A stretch of DNA of 31,628 nucleotides, from contig JAXGTD010000034.1 of assembly GCA_040775095.1 (NCBI GenBank), positions 1-31,628 on the forward strand, given 5' to 3'. The stretch comes from JAXGTD01 sp040775095 (GTDB lineage: Bacteria > Pseudomonadota > Gammaproteobacteria > Chromatiales > Chromatiaceae). The position numbers and the translations under genes were made by a program. Positions 24,308-31,628 of this stretch are shown here, piece by piece (within the stretch, counting starts at the first letter, position 1; each line of letters starts with the position of its first letter). Below the pieces are notes generated by a model that worked only from the letters and a program-made list of their open reading frames with translations, searched no databases and was not told the origin of the DNA.

Positions 24308-25425
24308 TGTGTGTCGGCCTCGATGCGTACCAGGTCGCCGTCACGCAGCCGCTGCAGGGTGGTCTCGTGGGCGCTCACCAGGCGGTCTCCGGGAGAGAGC
24401 GCGCCTGCCACGGCCACACCGCCGGCGCTACGCAGGGCGATGGACACGGGTACCTGGCGGACCCTGGGCGGGTCGCCCGGAACCACCTTGAGCACCCGGC
24501 CATGGTCGGCGTCCTTTCCCGGCAGCAGCGTGTCGGCGGGCACCAACAGGGCGTCGTCGATGGCCGCGATGATGACCCGCGCCCGCACCAGAGCACCCGG
24601 TGGGAGCGCAAAGGGGAGATCCGGCAAGTCGATCTCCAACCGCCCCAGGGAGCGCTCGTCCAGGGAGGGGAAGACGCGGTCGGCGCGCAGTGCCATGTCC
24701 TGGCCGAGGTGGCTGGCCACCACCTCGGTGCCGGGCGCCACCCGTTCAAGGACCTCGGCGGGAAGACGCACCTCCAGACGGGCACTGCGGGTATCGATGA
24801 GACGGTACAGGGGCTTGCCAACGGTGGCCAGATCGCCGGGATCGGCGAGGCGCGCGGAGACGACTCCGGCGAAAGGGGCGGTGATCCGGGCATAGCCAAT
24901 GCGGGTGCGCGCGGCGGCGATCTGATTCTCCAGACTGTGCACCTGCTCCTCGGCGGAGCGTGCCGCGGCGCGGTCCTGATCCACCTGGGATTGGCTGATG
25001 GTACGGGTCTTGAGCAGATCCTCCGCACGCCGGGCGTCCAGGGCCTTGCGCTCGGCGTCGGCCACCGCGCCATCGCGCTGGGCCTGCAGGCTGGCCAGGG
25101 TATCCTCCAGCTCACGGGTGTCGATGCGAGCCAGCGGTTTCCCCGCGTTGACGTGCTCTCCCTCGCGCGGGCCCATCTCCAGGACGACGCCGCCAAGCTG
25201 GGCGGCCACCGTGACCTCGTTGGCGCCCTTGACCAGGGCCAGGGCCGGGAAGCCCTGTGTGGCCCGACCGCGCTCCACGCTCGCCGTATGCACGGACCAG
25301 GGCGCAGGCTCGGGCGGGGCAATGGCGGCCAACTCCTGTTGGCGCAGTTGCCGCAGCTTCAGGCCGCCGGCCACCATGGCGGCCAGAATAAGCAGCGCGA
25401 AAAAGTAGAGCAGGAAACGCTTCAT
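24304..25425 (-). CDS. RND periplasmic adaptor (membrane fusion protein)
   Basis: 373 residues. One N-terminal membrane anchor (about 4-22), then a lipoyl-like half (GGVVLEMGPREGEHVNAG), a coiled-coil hairpin from about 115 to 175 (KALDARRAEDLLKTRTIS), the second lipoyl half (ARITAPFAGVVSARL) and the beta-barrel with VPADTLL. This is the HlyD/AcrA order. The ATG was chosen because GGAGG lies 11 bases upstream and the membrane anchor begins directly. It connects the pump encoded next with an outer-membrane channel not found here. Confidence 0.92.
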   Translation of the reverse strand: MKRFLLYFFALLILAAMVAGGLKLRQLRQQELAAIAPPEPAPWSVHTASVERGRATQGFPALALVKGANEVTVAAQLGGVVLEMGPREGEHVNAGKPLARIDTRELEDTLASLQAQRDGAVADAERKALDARRAEDLLKTRTISQSQVDQDRAAARSAEEQVHSLENQIAAARTRIGYARITAPFAGVVSARLADPGDLATVGKPLYRLIDTRSARLEVRLPAEVLERVAPGTEVVASHLGQDMALRADRVFPSLDERSLGRLEIDLPDLPFALPPGALVRARVIIAAIDDALLVPADTLLPGKDADHGRVLKVVPGDPPRVRQVPVSIALRSAGGVAVAGALSPGDRLVSAHETTLQRLRDGDLVRIEADTQ

Positions 25426-25514
25426 GAGAGGGCGATACCTCCGATCATCAATGTGTTCCAGAACGGGGGGTGGCAGTGCGTCATAGCGGAAGCTGACCAA
25501 GTCTGAAAGAGGCT

Positions 25515-26198
25515 TCAGGCGCCAGCGACGAGCGCGCCAGCCCCGAGCAGCAACAGCCCGCCGCAGACGGAACGGCCCCGGGCAAAGCCGCCGAGACCGT
25601 CGAGCCAGCGCTGCACGCGGTCCAGGGAGCCCGCGGCCAGCAGTACGCCCGCGCAATGGCCAGCGCCGAACAGCGCCAGCAGCACGGCCGGCAGGACCAG
25701 ACCCTGGGGCGCCTGCATCCAGGCCACGCCCAGCACAGGGGCGATCCAGGCGAAGGCGCAAGGTCCCAGGGCCAGGCCGAAGACCATGCCCAGGGCCAGG
25801 GCGGTCCATGCGCCCCGGGACGCCGTTCGCCGTAGCCCCGGGCCGGCGGGCAAGGGCAGCCAATCCAGCAGATAGAGACCGGCGGCAAGGCAGATCAGCG
25901 CCACCAGGTAGTTGCTGGAGATCCCCAGGTCACCCGCCACCCGACCCAGCAGCAGGGCGACGAGGCCCAGCGGGAGCAGGCTCAGCAGGCTGCCGAGGGC
26001 AAAGGCGAGAATCACCCGGGCGCGCCGGTACGGTTCGGGCGCGCCGTGCGCCACGGACAGATAGCCCACCACCAGGGGTATTCCCGCCAGGTGGCAGGGA
26101 CTCAACCAGATACTGGCGAAGCCCCACCCCAGGGCCGCGAGAGCGGCGATCCAGCCGGTGCCGGCGAGGGCGTCGGACAGGGGCGTCAGCAGCTCCAT
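25515..26198 (-). CDS. CcdA/DsbD-type transmembrane thiol reductant carrier
   Basis: 227 residues, about six membrane helices, and the two cysteines characteristic of the CcdA fold, in SPCHLAGIPL (about residue 34) and GPCAFAWIAP (about 146). Such proteins carry reducing power from cytoplasmic thioredoxin to periplasmic thiol proteins. The start overlaps the stop of the thioredoxin-like gene by one base, so the two are coupled and probably work as a pair. No cytochrome c maturation genes are nearby, so a role in resistance or repair seems more likely than haem attachment, but this is inference. Confidence 0.88.
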   Translation of the reverse strand: MELLTPLSDALAGTGWIAALAALGWGFASIWLSPCHLAGIPLVVGYLSVAHGAPEPYRRARVILAFALGSLLSLLPLGLVALLLGRVAGDLGISSNYLVALICLAAGLYLLDWLPLPAGPGLRRTASRGAWTALALGMVFGLALGPCAFAWIAPVLGVAWMQAPQGLVLPAVLLALFGAGHCAGVLLAAGSLDRVQRWLDGLGGFARGRSVCGGLLLLGAGALVAGA

Positions 26199-26650
26199 CA
26201 GGAGCCGTCCGGCGTTGTTGCAAGCGGCAGCCCCCGGGCGGAGAAGCCATCACGGACCGCCCGCGCCGACAGGAAACCCAGGTGCCGATACAGCTCTTCT
26301 CCCTCGCCGTCCAGAAAGACCTGGGTCGGAATGGCAATGACCTTCCACTCGCGGGTCAGCTCGCTTTGTTCCATGACATTGACGCGAATGATGCGCAGGC
26401 GCTCCCCGTGGGTCGTGCTCAGTTCGTCCAGCACCTGGTGCATCGCCCTGCAACTGGCGCAGGTGTTCATGCCGAACTCCACCAGGGTGGGTTGACCGTT
26501 ACCCGCGATGGGGCCGGCAGGGGGCATCTGCGCCGGCGCACTGACGGCGCGCGTGCCGGGGCCGCCTCCTTGGCCACGGAGCACAAAGAGACCGATCGCA
26601 ACGGCCAGCACAGCGATGGCGGCCAGCCCATAGACGAGAGTGGGTTTCAT
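26198..26650 (-). CDS. Membrane-anchored thioredoxin-like protein
   Basis: 150 residues from the ATG that leads into a signal anchor (about 6-24). A low-complexity linker follows, then a thioredoxin fold with the redox motif CASC (in NTCASCRAMH, about residue 67) and the cis-proline loop IAIPTQVF. The domain faces the periplasm. Coupling to the CcdA gene suggests it is the substrate or partner of that carrier. The 73-base gap upstream separates it from the small CxxC protein. Confidence 0.9.
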   Translation of the reverse strand: MKPTLVYGLAAIAVLAVAIGLFVLRGQGGGPGTRAVSAPAQMPPAGPIAGNGQPTLVEFGMNTCASCRAMHQVLDELSTTHGERLRIIRVNVMEQSELTREWKVIAIPTQVFLDGEGEELYRHLGFLSARAVRDGFSARGLPLATTPDGS

Positions 26651-26723
26651 ACTCTGGAATCCCGATGGGACCCGATCGGGCAACCGGGCGGCGACGGCGC
26701 GCCGCATGATCGGGGGATCGCCT

Positions 26724-26957
26724 TCAACGCAGCCAGTCCTCGACCGTCTTGCGGTCCGGGACGCCGCCGGCATGCACCACCTGCCCGTCGATCACCACCC
26801 CGGGGGTGGACATGACCCCATAGGTCATGATGCGTGCCAGGTCGGTCACCTTCTCGAGCTCGATCTCGACCCCCGTCGCGGCAGCCGCGTCGGCGATGGT
26901 CTTGGCGGTCACCTCGCAGTTGCGGCAGCCACTGCCGAGTACCTTGATCTGTTTCAT
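26724..26957 (-). CDS. Small thioredoxin-like protein (redox-active disulfide family)
   Basis: 77 residues with the redox motif GCRNC near the start (residues 10-14) and the cis-proline loop VMSTPGVVIDG, a minimal thioredoxin/glutaredoxin fold. No signal peptide. GGAG lies seven bases before the ATG. These proteins commonly follow permeases of the type encoded 23 bases upstream, where they are thought to help handle a thiol-reactive metal or metalloid. That role is family association, not shown here. Confidence 0.9.
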   Translation of the reverse strand: MKQIKVLGSGCRNCEVTAKTIADAAAATGVEIELEKVTDLARIMTYGVMSTPGVVIDGQVVHAGGVPDRKTVEDWLR

Positions 26958-26980
26958 GACAAGACTCCATGGGTTGAGGG

Positions 26981-28045
26981 TCACAGGACCAGATTGAAGA
27001 CATAGCCCACCAGCAGGATGCCGGCGGCCACGACCCCGACAAAGGTCGCGATCAGCGGCCAGCGCAGGACCTTGCGCAGGATCAGCATCTCGGGGGCGGA
27101 GAGTGCGATCACGCTCATCATGAAGGCGAGTGTGGTGCCGAGCGCGGCACCCTTGCCGATCAGCGCCTCCACCACCGGCAGGATGCCGGCGGCATTGGTA
27201 TACATGGGCACGCCGAGCACCACCGCCGCGGGCACCGCCCACCAGACGTCCCGTCCCATGAAGCTGGCCATGAAGTCCTGCGGCACGAAACCGTGGATCG
27301 CGGCCCCGAGCCCGATGCCGACCAGGACGTAGGGCCAGACCTTGCCCACGATCTCGCGCACATGGCGCCAACCGGCTCGGAACCGCTCTGGCCAGGTGTG
27401 GCCCTGGCCGTTGGGGGCGGCTGCCTCGCCCATGTGGATCGCCCGCACCCAGTCCTCCAGGTGGCGCTCCATCTTCAGCTCGCCGATGACCAGTCCGGCA
27501 CCGATGGCCACCAGGAGACCCAGCACCAGATAGAGCACCGCGACCTTCCAGCCGAACAGCCCGAGCAGCAGGGCGAGCGCGATCTCGTTGACCATGGGCG
27601 CGGCGATCAAAAACGAGAAGGTCACCCCCAGGGGCACGCCCGCCGAGAGGAATCCGATAAAGAGCGGCACCGCCGAGCAGGAGCAAAACGGGGTGACGAC
27701 ACCCAGGCTCGCGGCCATGGCGTTGCCGATCCCCAGCCGGCGCCCGGCCAGCAGCGCGCGGGTGCGCTCGGGAGCGAAAAAGGTCTGGATCACGCCCATG
27801 ACGAAGACGATGCCGACCAGCAGGAGCAGCACCTTGGGGGTGTCATACAGGAAGAAATGGACCGCCTCGCCCCAGTGGGTGGCGCGGGAGAGCCCCAGGG
27901 CCGCCACCGCCCCATCCGCCAGCTCGGAGAGGTGCAGATAGGCGCCGAGCCAAAGGACGGCGGTAATTGGCAGCCCGACGAGCCAGGGAATGAGGGAGGA
28001 TGCGCGGGGTGCGGGAAGCGTGGCGGCCTCGGTGTCGTGATTCAT
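26981..28045 (-). CDS. DUF318/YraQ-family permease (ArsP-like)
   Basis: 354 residues, eight or more membrane helices, and the family signature TPFCSCSAVPLF near residue 118 with three cysteines/serines in the membrane. Members include ArsP, which exports trivalent organoarsenicals, but many have no known substrate. A loop of about 35 residues in the middle (HMGEAAAPNG) is cytoplasmic. The gene begins a run of six genes (permease, two thioredoxin-like proteins, CcdA, adaptor, RND pump) with short gaps. A copy of the repeated promoter-like element lies 30 bases before the start codon. Confidence 0.9.
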   Translation of the reverse strand: MNHDTEAATLPAPRASSLIPWLVGLPITAVLWLGAYLHLSELADGAVAALGLSRATHWGEAVHFFLYDTPKVLLLLVGIVFVMGVIQTFFAPERTRALLAGRRLGIGNAMAASLGVVTPFCSCSAVPLFIGFLSAGVPLGVTFSFLIAAPMVNEIALALLLGLFGWKVAVLYLVLGLLVAIGAGLVIGELKMERHLEDWVRAIHMGEAAAPNGQGHTWPERFRAGWRHVREIVGKVWPYVLVGIGLGAAIHGFVPQDFMASFMGRDVWWAVPAAVVLGVPMYTNAAGILPVVEALIGKGAALGTTLAFMMSVIALSAPEMLILRKVLRWPLIATFVGVVAAGILLVGYVFNLVL

Positions 28046-28074
28046 GACGGTCTCTCGAAGGGGTGTGGTTACAG

Positions 28075-28104
28075 GGAAGACGCAACCGGGTCGAAAAGGA
28101 TGCA
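28075..28104 (-). promoter_or_regulatory. Repeated promoter-like element, copy c
   Basis: On the - strand: TGCATCC, 15 bases, CGTCTTCC. Position fits a promoter for the permease operon: the second block ends 30 bases before the ATG at 28045. Confidence 0.65.
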
Positions 28105-28165
28105 GACTTTCACGATCCCGGCGGGCGAGCGAGGACGCCCACGCCGATCAGGTGGCTTCGTGGGG

Positions 28166-28876
28166 CTACGGTACGTCCTTGTAATCGTTGTCCTTGCGTC
28201 TGCCCAGATCGCGGCAGGGCGGCTTGGACCAGGCATAGTCCGGGTTGTCGGTCAGGACCACCGATTCGATGGCGGGACGACTGACCAGCTTCTTCGCGTA
28301 GGCCCATTGCAGATCCTGGAACCGGTCGATGTCCGCGGGCTCGAACCGACCCGATTCGATCTTCCGCATCTGGGCGCGCACCTCACGCGGATAGGTAGCC
28401 TCGTTGATCACCACCCGCACCGTCTGGCCGGTGGAGAGTCGCTTGACGACAAAGTCGCTGGCCTTGAGCTCGGGGTCAATGTGATGACTGCCGAAGCGGG
28501 CACGTGCGCCGGTGAGATAGGCCGCGACGTCACCGCCGCAGGCGGAATTGTTGGAGGCGACCATGAGATCGGTGCGGTCGATCATCTCCTCCCCGAACAG
28601 TCGGTCGAAGGCAGCCCGCAGGGCCGTCGCCCCTTCCACCAGGCCGCCGCAGAAATGGCCGTGGAACTTGATCAGATCCTTGATCGTAATGACCTTGGGA
28701 TCGGTCGCATAGCGGCCGTACTTGTTCACCGTGTCGCGCACCCTGAACACCGGGGCGTGGGGGGCCTCGGCGAGCCATTGGGGGTAGTACCAATCCGGGC
28801 TGTTATCGTCGGTAGGCGGCATGGCGGCGACGGTCGTGGTGGGGATCAGCAGGCCGAGAAGTGCGCGGGCGTGCAT
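28166..28876 (-). CDS. Exported FmdE-family protein
   Basis: 236 residues. The start was chosen at this ATG because AGGAGA lies four bases upstream and the first 20 residues look like a signal peptide. The FmdE hallmark FHGHFCGG is at residues 71-78 (H72, H74, C76), followed by a second conserved part with SNNSACGGDVAAYLTGAR. FmdE was named from formylmethanofuran dehydrogenase operons; the domain binds a metal ion, and its function is poorly known. An exported form without the zinc ribbon is unusual. It lies 41 bases after the DUF4405 gene and in the same transcript as a second, cytoplasmic FmdE. Confidence 0.85.
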   Translation of the reverse strand: MHARALLGLLIPTTTVAAMPPTDDNSPDWYYPQWLAEAPHAPVFRVRDTVNKYGRYATDPKVITIKDLIKFHGHFCGGLVEGATALRAAFDRLFGEEMIDRTDLMVASNNSACGGDVAAYLTGARARFGSHHIDPELKASDFVVKRLSTGQTVRVVINEATYPREVRAQMRKIESGRFEPADIDRFQDLQWAYAKKLVSRPAIESVVLTDNPDYAWSKPPCRDLGRRKDNDYKDVP

Positions 28877-28917
28877 GGTGTCTCCTGATGGGGTGTCGGC
28901 GATACGGGGTGTTGGAT

Positions 28918-29814
28918 TCACCGCGTTGGTTCGGGACGGTAGTCGGAAATCAGCACCGCCTTGGCAATCTCGATCGGTCGGGTGGGGACCCGCGCGGCGA
29001 GGCTCTTGAGCGTCTCCTGAGCGGTCGCCGGGATATTGACCGCCCGAAGCCGCTGGGCGGCGATCTCCAGGGGCAGACCCTGCTCCCGTGCGAAGGTCTC
29101 CAGGGACTTGCCACCGATTCCGGACCCCGAGAGGCGCTCCTCGACAGCCAGTGGGTCCAGCGCCATGGCTTTAGTCACGGGTGCCTCGGTCGTCGACGGT
29201 GCTGAGCGCGGGATATGGGCGTAGAGGACCGCTGGCGTGGTGGCGTTGGTCTCGGCAAGCCGCAGCAGGGTCGATCTTTCATCAGCGACCCGGATACCCG
29301 CTGCCCGCCAAGCGGCCAGGGCGGAGGCAAGATCGAATTCGGCCCGCTTCGCCAGAGTGGCCAGGGCCACATCCTCGGCATGGCCGAATGGCGGCTCTCC
29401 TCCTGGAAGGCCTGCCCAGGCGGCCTTGATGTCGTCGTTCAGATCGAACAACCAGCTCGCTGGGGGGAGGTTGGCGACGGAGAGGGCGGCCAACAGCAGG
29501 GTGGTCGCCAGCGAGGTGAGCAGCTCCCATTTCAGCTCCAGATGCCCCTTGATCCGCTCCGCCAGATAGTTGCGGAAGGGCTTCCAGTTGAACCACAGGT
29601 GCAGGGCGCCTGCCAGGATGAACAGGGCGCCGAACAGGATGTGCAGATCCCCCCATGAATCCTTGGAGAGGCCGAGCAGCGCCCACTGGGTCCAGTTGGC
29701 GACCCGGCCCTGTGGCACGATGTAGAGCACCACGCCGGTCACCGTGAGCACCAGGAAGGCCCAGGTCACCAGAAAGGCGGTGAAGGCCCGGGTGGATTGC
29801 TTGTTGCGGATCAT
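28918..29814 (-). CDS. DUF4405 membrane protein, cytochrome b-like
   Basis: 298 residues. The first 110 residues have three membrane helices with histidines in DLHILFGALFILAGALHLWFNW, a pattern that suggests haem b binding. The remaining 180 residues are soluble and contain two similar units of about 50 residues: one near 145-200 (AAGIRVADERSTLLRLAE) and one near 235-290 (LRAVNIPATAQETLKSLAA). Both have the form helix, AAGI-like turn, TL-x2-LA, helix. The start has AGGAGAA upstream. Lying between two FmdE genes, it probably passes electrons from the membrane to the exported one; this is inference. Confidence 0.82.
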   Translation of the reverse strand: MIRNKQSTRAFTAFLVTWAFLVLTVTGVVLYIVPQGRVANWTQWALLGLSKDSWGDLHILFGALFILAGALHLWFNWKPFRNYLAERIKGHLELKWELLTSLATTLLLAALSVANLPPASWLFDLNDDIKAAWAGLPGGEPPFGHAEDVALATLAKRAEFDLASALAAWRAAGIRVADERSTLLRLAETNATTPAVLYAHIPRSAPSTTEAPVTKAMALDPLAVEERLSGSGIGGKSLETFAREQGLPLEIAAQRLRAVNIPATAQETLKSLAARVPTRPIEIAKAVLISDYRPEPTR

Positions 29815-29916
29815 GGTCTTCTCCTCATGGGGTTGCGCCGAATCCCCTCCAGGATCGGTTGTCCGTCCAAGGAGAGGTCAAGCCCTTGACTGACACTGGC
29901 TTCTCGCGCCATGCCT

Positions 29917-30522
29917 TCAGCTGTCGTAGCCGGAGCACGGGATACAGACATGCTTGTCCCCAACCACCCGCAGATAGGCCTTGGCCACCAGCTCCCCGCA
30001 GTTGCCGCAGGGCACGAAGCCCATGATTTCCGGTAGCCAGTCTTCCTCCCACTGGAAGACTTCGTCGATGGTCATGATGTCCGCCTCCGGTGCGTTCCAT
30101 ACCAGATCCACCAGCTCCATCTGCTCGGCCTGCGGGATCTCGTCCGGCGGGATGCCCTGGCCCCGCTTCTTCATGAAGGCGGACTCGGCGATCCGGGGTT
30201 GCAGTGTGGGCTTGTAGCTGATGCGCACCGCCCGGTTGCTGGCCTTCTCGACCAGGGTCAGACCCAGTTTGCCCCAGCCCGCCTTGCGCAGGTTGCCCTT
30301 GCCCACGGTGCAGCCGGTGGCATATTGCACGCCGTCGGCGAAGCACATGCCGCCATGGTCGTCGCCGATCTCCACCACCGCCAGCAGCTGGCTGCCGCCG
30401 GAGCGCTTGACACCCAGGGTGCGCAGCGCGGCCAGCCCCATGCGCAGACCGCTGATGCTGGCCCAGCAACGGTGGCCGTGGAACGTGATCATTTCGTTGA
30501 GGATGGCTTTGTCGTCACTCAT
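29917..30522 (-). CDS. Cytoplasmic FmdE-family protein with C-terminal zinc ribbon
   Basis: 201 residues. The FmdE motif FHGHRCW is at residues 14-20, with DDHGGMCFADGVQYATGC further on, and the last 35 residues form a zinc ribbon with CGNC and CIPC. No signal peptide. AAGGAG lies eight bases before the ATG, and the promoter-like element 80 bases before it. The last codons are nearly repeated at 14591-14650 in a decayed copy. Gene order (this gene, DUF4405, exported FmdE) suggests one functional unit. Substrate unknown; molybdenum, tungsten or another metal have been suggested for the family only by association. Confidence 0.9.
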   Translation of the reverse strand: MSDDKAILNEMITFHGHRCWASISGLRMGLAALRTLGVKRSGGSQLLAVVEIGDDHGGMCFADGVQYATGCTVGKGNLRKAGWGKLGLTLVEKASNRAVRISYKPTLQPRIAESAFMKKRGQGIPPDEIPQAEQMELVDLVWNAPEADIMTIDEVFQWEEDWLPEIMGFVPCGNCGELVAKAYLRVVGDKHVCIPCSGYDS

Positions 30523-30602
30523 GGCGATACTCCTTGGGCAATCAGGTCAACAATCCGTGCAGCAGCCTGGCCGATTCTGGACCGGACGGCCGCCTGATAT
30601 CC

Positions 30603-30632
30603 GGAAGACGAACGCGAGGGGAAAAGGATGCA
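30603..30632 (-). promoter_or_regulatory. Repeated promoter-like element, copy d
   Basis: On the - strand: TGCATCC, 15 bases, CGTCTTCC. The closest match to copy c. It lies in the gap between the sigma factor gene and the FmdE gene at 30522. Confidence 0.65.
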
Positions 30633-30703
30633 GAAAAAATCGCCCCGATGCGCCTGCCTCCCGTGGTTCCCGAGCGCCAAACCGACCCGCGCAACCACCA
30701 CGC

Positions 30704-30755
30704 GATGGAAGGCCGATCAGAGGCGCAGGCGTCATCAGGTGCGGCGCCTTCCATC
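30704..30755 (-). repeat. 10-base inverted repeat downstream of the sigma factor gene
   Basis: GATGGAAGGC and GCCTTCCATC separated by 32 bases. A shorter perfect hairpin, CGCTGC / GCAGCG (30796-30811), lies just after the sigma factor stop. Neither has a T run. They may stabilise or terminate the sigma factor transcript. The rest of the 294-base gap holds no gene. Confidence 0.4.
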
Positions 30756-30815
30756 ACCGGCGGGGCCGGCCGTTTGTCTCAGTGGGACCAGCCGCCGCTG
30801 CGGAGGCAGCGCTCT

Positions 30816-31358
30816 TTAGGGCATCGGCGGCCGGGGGGTGAAGCAGCACACCTGGCCGGCCTCGTCGAAGCGCACCCGGCAGGCCGTCAGCAGTCGTTGG
30901 CGCAGTCGCACGCGGGCGCGTTGCAGGCGTGATTTGGCCCCGGGGAGTGAGATCCCCAACCGCTCGGCCAGCATCTGCTGCGTGTGCCCATCGATGTCGC
31001 AGAGGGTAATGGCAAGACGGTCTGCTTCGCAAAGCTCCGTGAGCGCCCGGGGCAGACACTGGCTCAGCGTGTCGACGGGCCGGCTCGCTTCGCGCTCCGG
31101 GGCGCGCAGGTCCTCGGGCATGGGGACGTGCTCGCGGGCGGATCTAAGGCGATCGTTCAGGGCGTTGCGCGCGACCTGAAACAGCCAGGCTCGTGGGTTT
31201 TCCACGGCACAGAAGCGCTGCCCTTGGCGCAGTGCCTTGAGGAAGATATCGTGCAGTAGGTCCTCCGCATCCTGGGGAGTGCCCAGGCGGTGGCGCAGGT
31301 AGCCGCGGAGCTCCGCCTCGTGGCGCAGCCATGCGTCTGCCAGGCAAGGCGGCCTCAT
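30816..31358 (-). CDS. ECF RNA polymerase sigma factor, SigZ-like
   Basis: 180 residues from the ATG; a TTG ten codons upstream is possible. Region 2 is visible with DAEDLLHDIFLKAL and NPRAWLFQVARNALNDRLR (about residues 30-75), and region 4 with the helix-turn-helix QQMLAERLGISLPGAKSRLQRAR (about 125-150). The end, C-RVRFDEAG-x2-CCF, is a cysteine-rich tail typical of SigZ-type factors and could bind metal or sense redox state. No anti-sigma factor gene is next to it, consistent with this tail doing the sensing. Four promoter-like elements downstream on the same strand are candidates for its targets. Confidence 0.88.
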   Translation of the reverse strand: MRPPCLADAWLRHEAELRGYLRHRLGTPQDAEDLLHDIFLKALRQGQRFCAVENPRAWLFQVARNALNDRLRSAREHVPMPEDLRAPEREASRPVDTLSQCLPRALTELCEADRLAITLCDIDGHTQQMLAERLGISLPGAKSRLQRARVRLRQRLLTACRVRFDEAGQVCCFTPRPPMP

Positions 31359-31454
31359 GGCTGCTTCTGGAAGCAAGGAGTCGGACAACCGCTGTCGCTT
31401 CTTTGGGAGAGGTTATCGGCGATCGCTCGGTCCTTCCACCGCGATCCCTCGGGA

Positions 31455-31628
31455 TCATGGCAAGGCATCAGCCGATACCCTTGGTTGCTTGTGGTGCTTG
31501 CCGGTGGCCTCGATGACGATGTCACAGTCCGACCAATCGGTGTCGCCGATGGTGAGATGGCTGCTGTAGGTCAGCTCGCGGCCGTCGATGCTCAGTCGCC
31601 CACCCTCACCGTGACAGTCGCGGCCCCA
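31455..31628 (-). pseudogene. ArsJ-associated type GAPDH, truncated
   Basis: The frame enters from the right edge and covers 57 codons. It reads through a WGRDC segment, then a beta part, to WSDCDIVIEATGKHHK, which fits residues about 50-100 of glyceraldehyde-3-phosphate dehydrogenase, and in particular the form linked to ArsJ arsenate resistance (W-x-CD-VIEA-GKHHK). After KHHK homology ends and a stop follows ten codons later, whereas the family continues for some 230 residues with the catalytic cysteine. The 5' end lies outside the window. The truncation removes the active site. Confidence 0.6.

Noticed and set aside
21746..24895. A 1049-codon open frame on the + strand opposite the RND genes
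   Set aside because: Rich in H, Q, G and D with no domain, and antisense to clear RND and adaptor genes.
28088..28120. Small + strand genes starting at the ATG in the repeated element (AAAAGGATGC looks like ribosome site plus start)
   Set aside because: The four resulting peptides are unrelated after the first residues, while the - strand reading gives a consistent two-block pattern upstream of genes.

Overview
The window is about 31.6 kb of GC-rich, densely packed bacterial DNA. The gene content suggests a sulfur-metabolising gammaproteobacterium of the Chromatiales type: a molybdoenzyme with c-type cytochromes, rhodaneses, a YeeE/YedE sulfur transporter and multihaem cytochromes. Taxonomy is inferred from gene content only. 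No rRNA, tRNA, CRISPR array or intact insertion sequence was seen.

Region 1 (1-8736, + strand) is a compact operon. It starts with the C-terminal part of a DMSO-reductase-family molybdopterin enzyme, followed by its four-cluster ferredoxin subunit, a dihaem c-type cytochrome, a TorD-like chaperone and a large 4Fe-4S protein. Then come two tiny genes that look like the ends of one rhodanese, a pentahaem cytochrome, a two-domain exported rhodanese and a YeeE/YedE permease. There is no NrfD- or DmsC-type membrane subunit in the visible part, so electrons probably pass through the c-type cytochromes. The substrate cannot be read from the sequence; a sulfur or other chalcogen compound is the best guess.

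Region 2 (8737-13339, + strand) holds moaA, a broken moaB-moeA chimera (two internal deletions joined, plus a frameshift), and a large CbcL-like protein that joins nine c-haem motifs to a membrane cytochrome b domain. A perfect palindrome lies upstream of the last gene.

Region 3 (13340-31628) is all on the - strand. In transcription order it has a truncated ArsJ-type GAPDH gene, a SigZ-like ECF sigma factor, a FmdE / DUF4405 / exported-FmdE module, a permease-thioredoxin-thioredoxin-CcdA-MFP-RND operon, a channel / P-type ATPase / frameshifted CDF / flavin disulfide reductase group, and a second CDF exporter. A 27-30 bp element occurs four times, exactly at the boundaries between these groups, in the same orientation. 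It has two conserved blocks like an ECF promoter and may define the regulon of the sigma factor encoded here.

Several loci are damaged (rhodanese, moaB/moeA, CDF, fmdE and RND fragments, GAPDH), so the region has either been rearranged repeatedly or contains some assembly errors.
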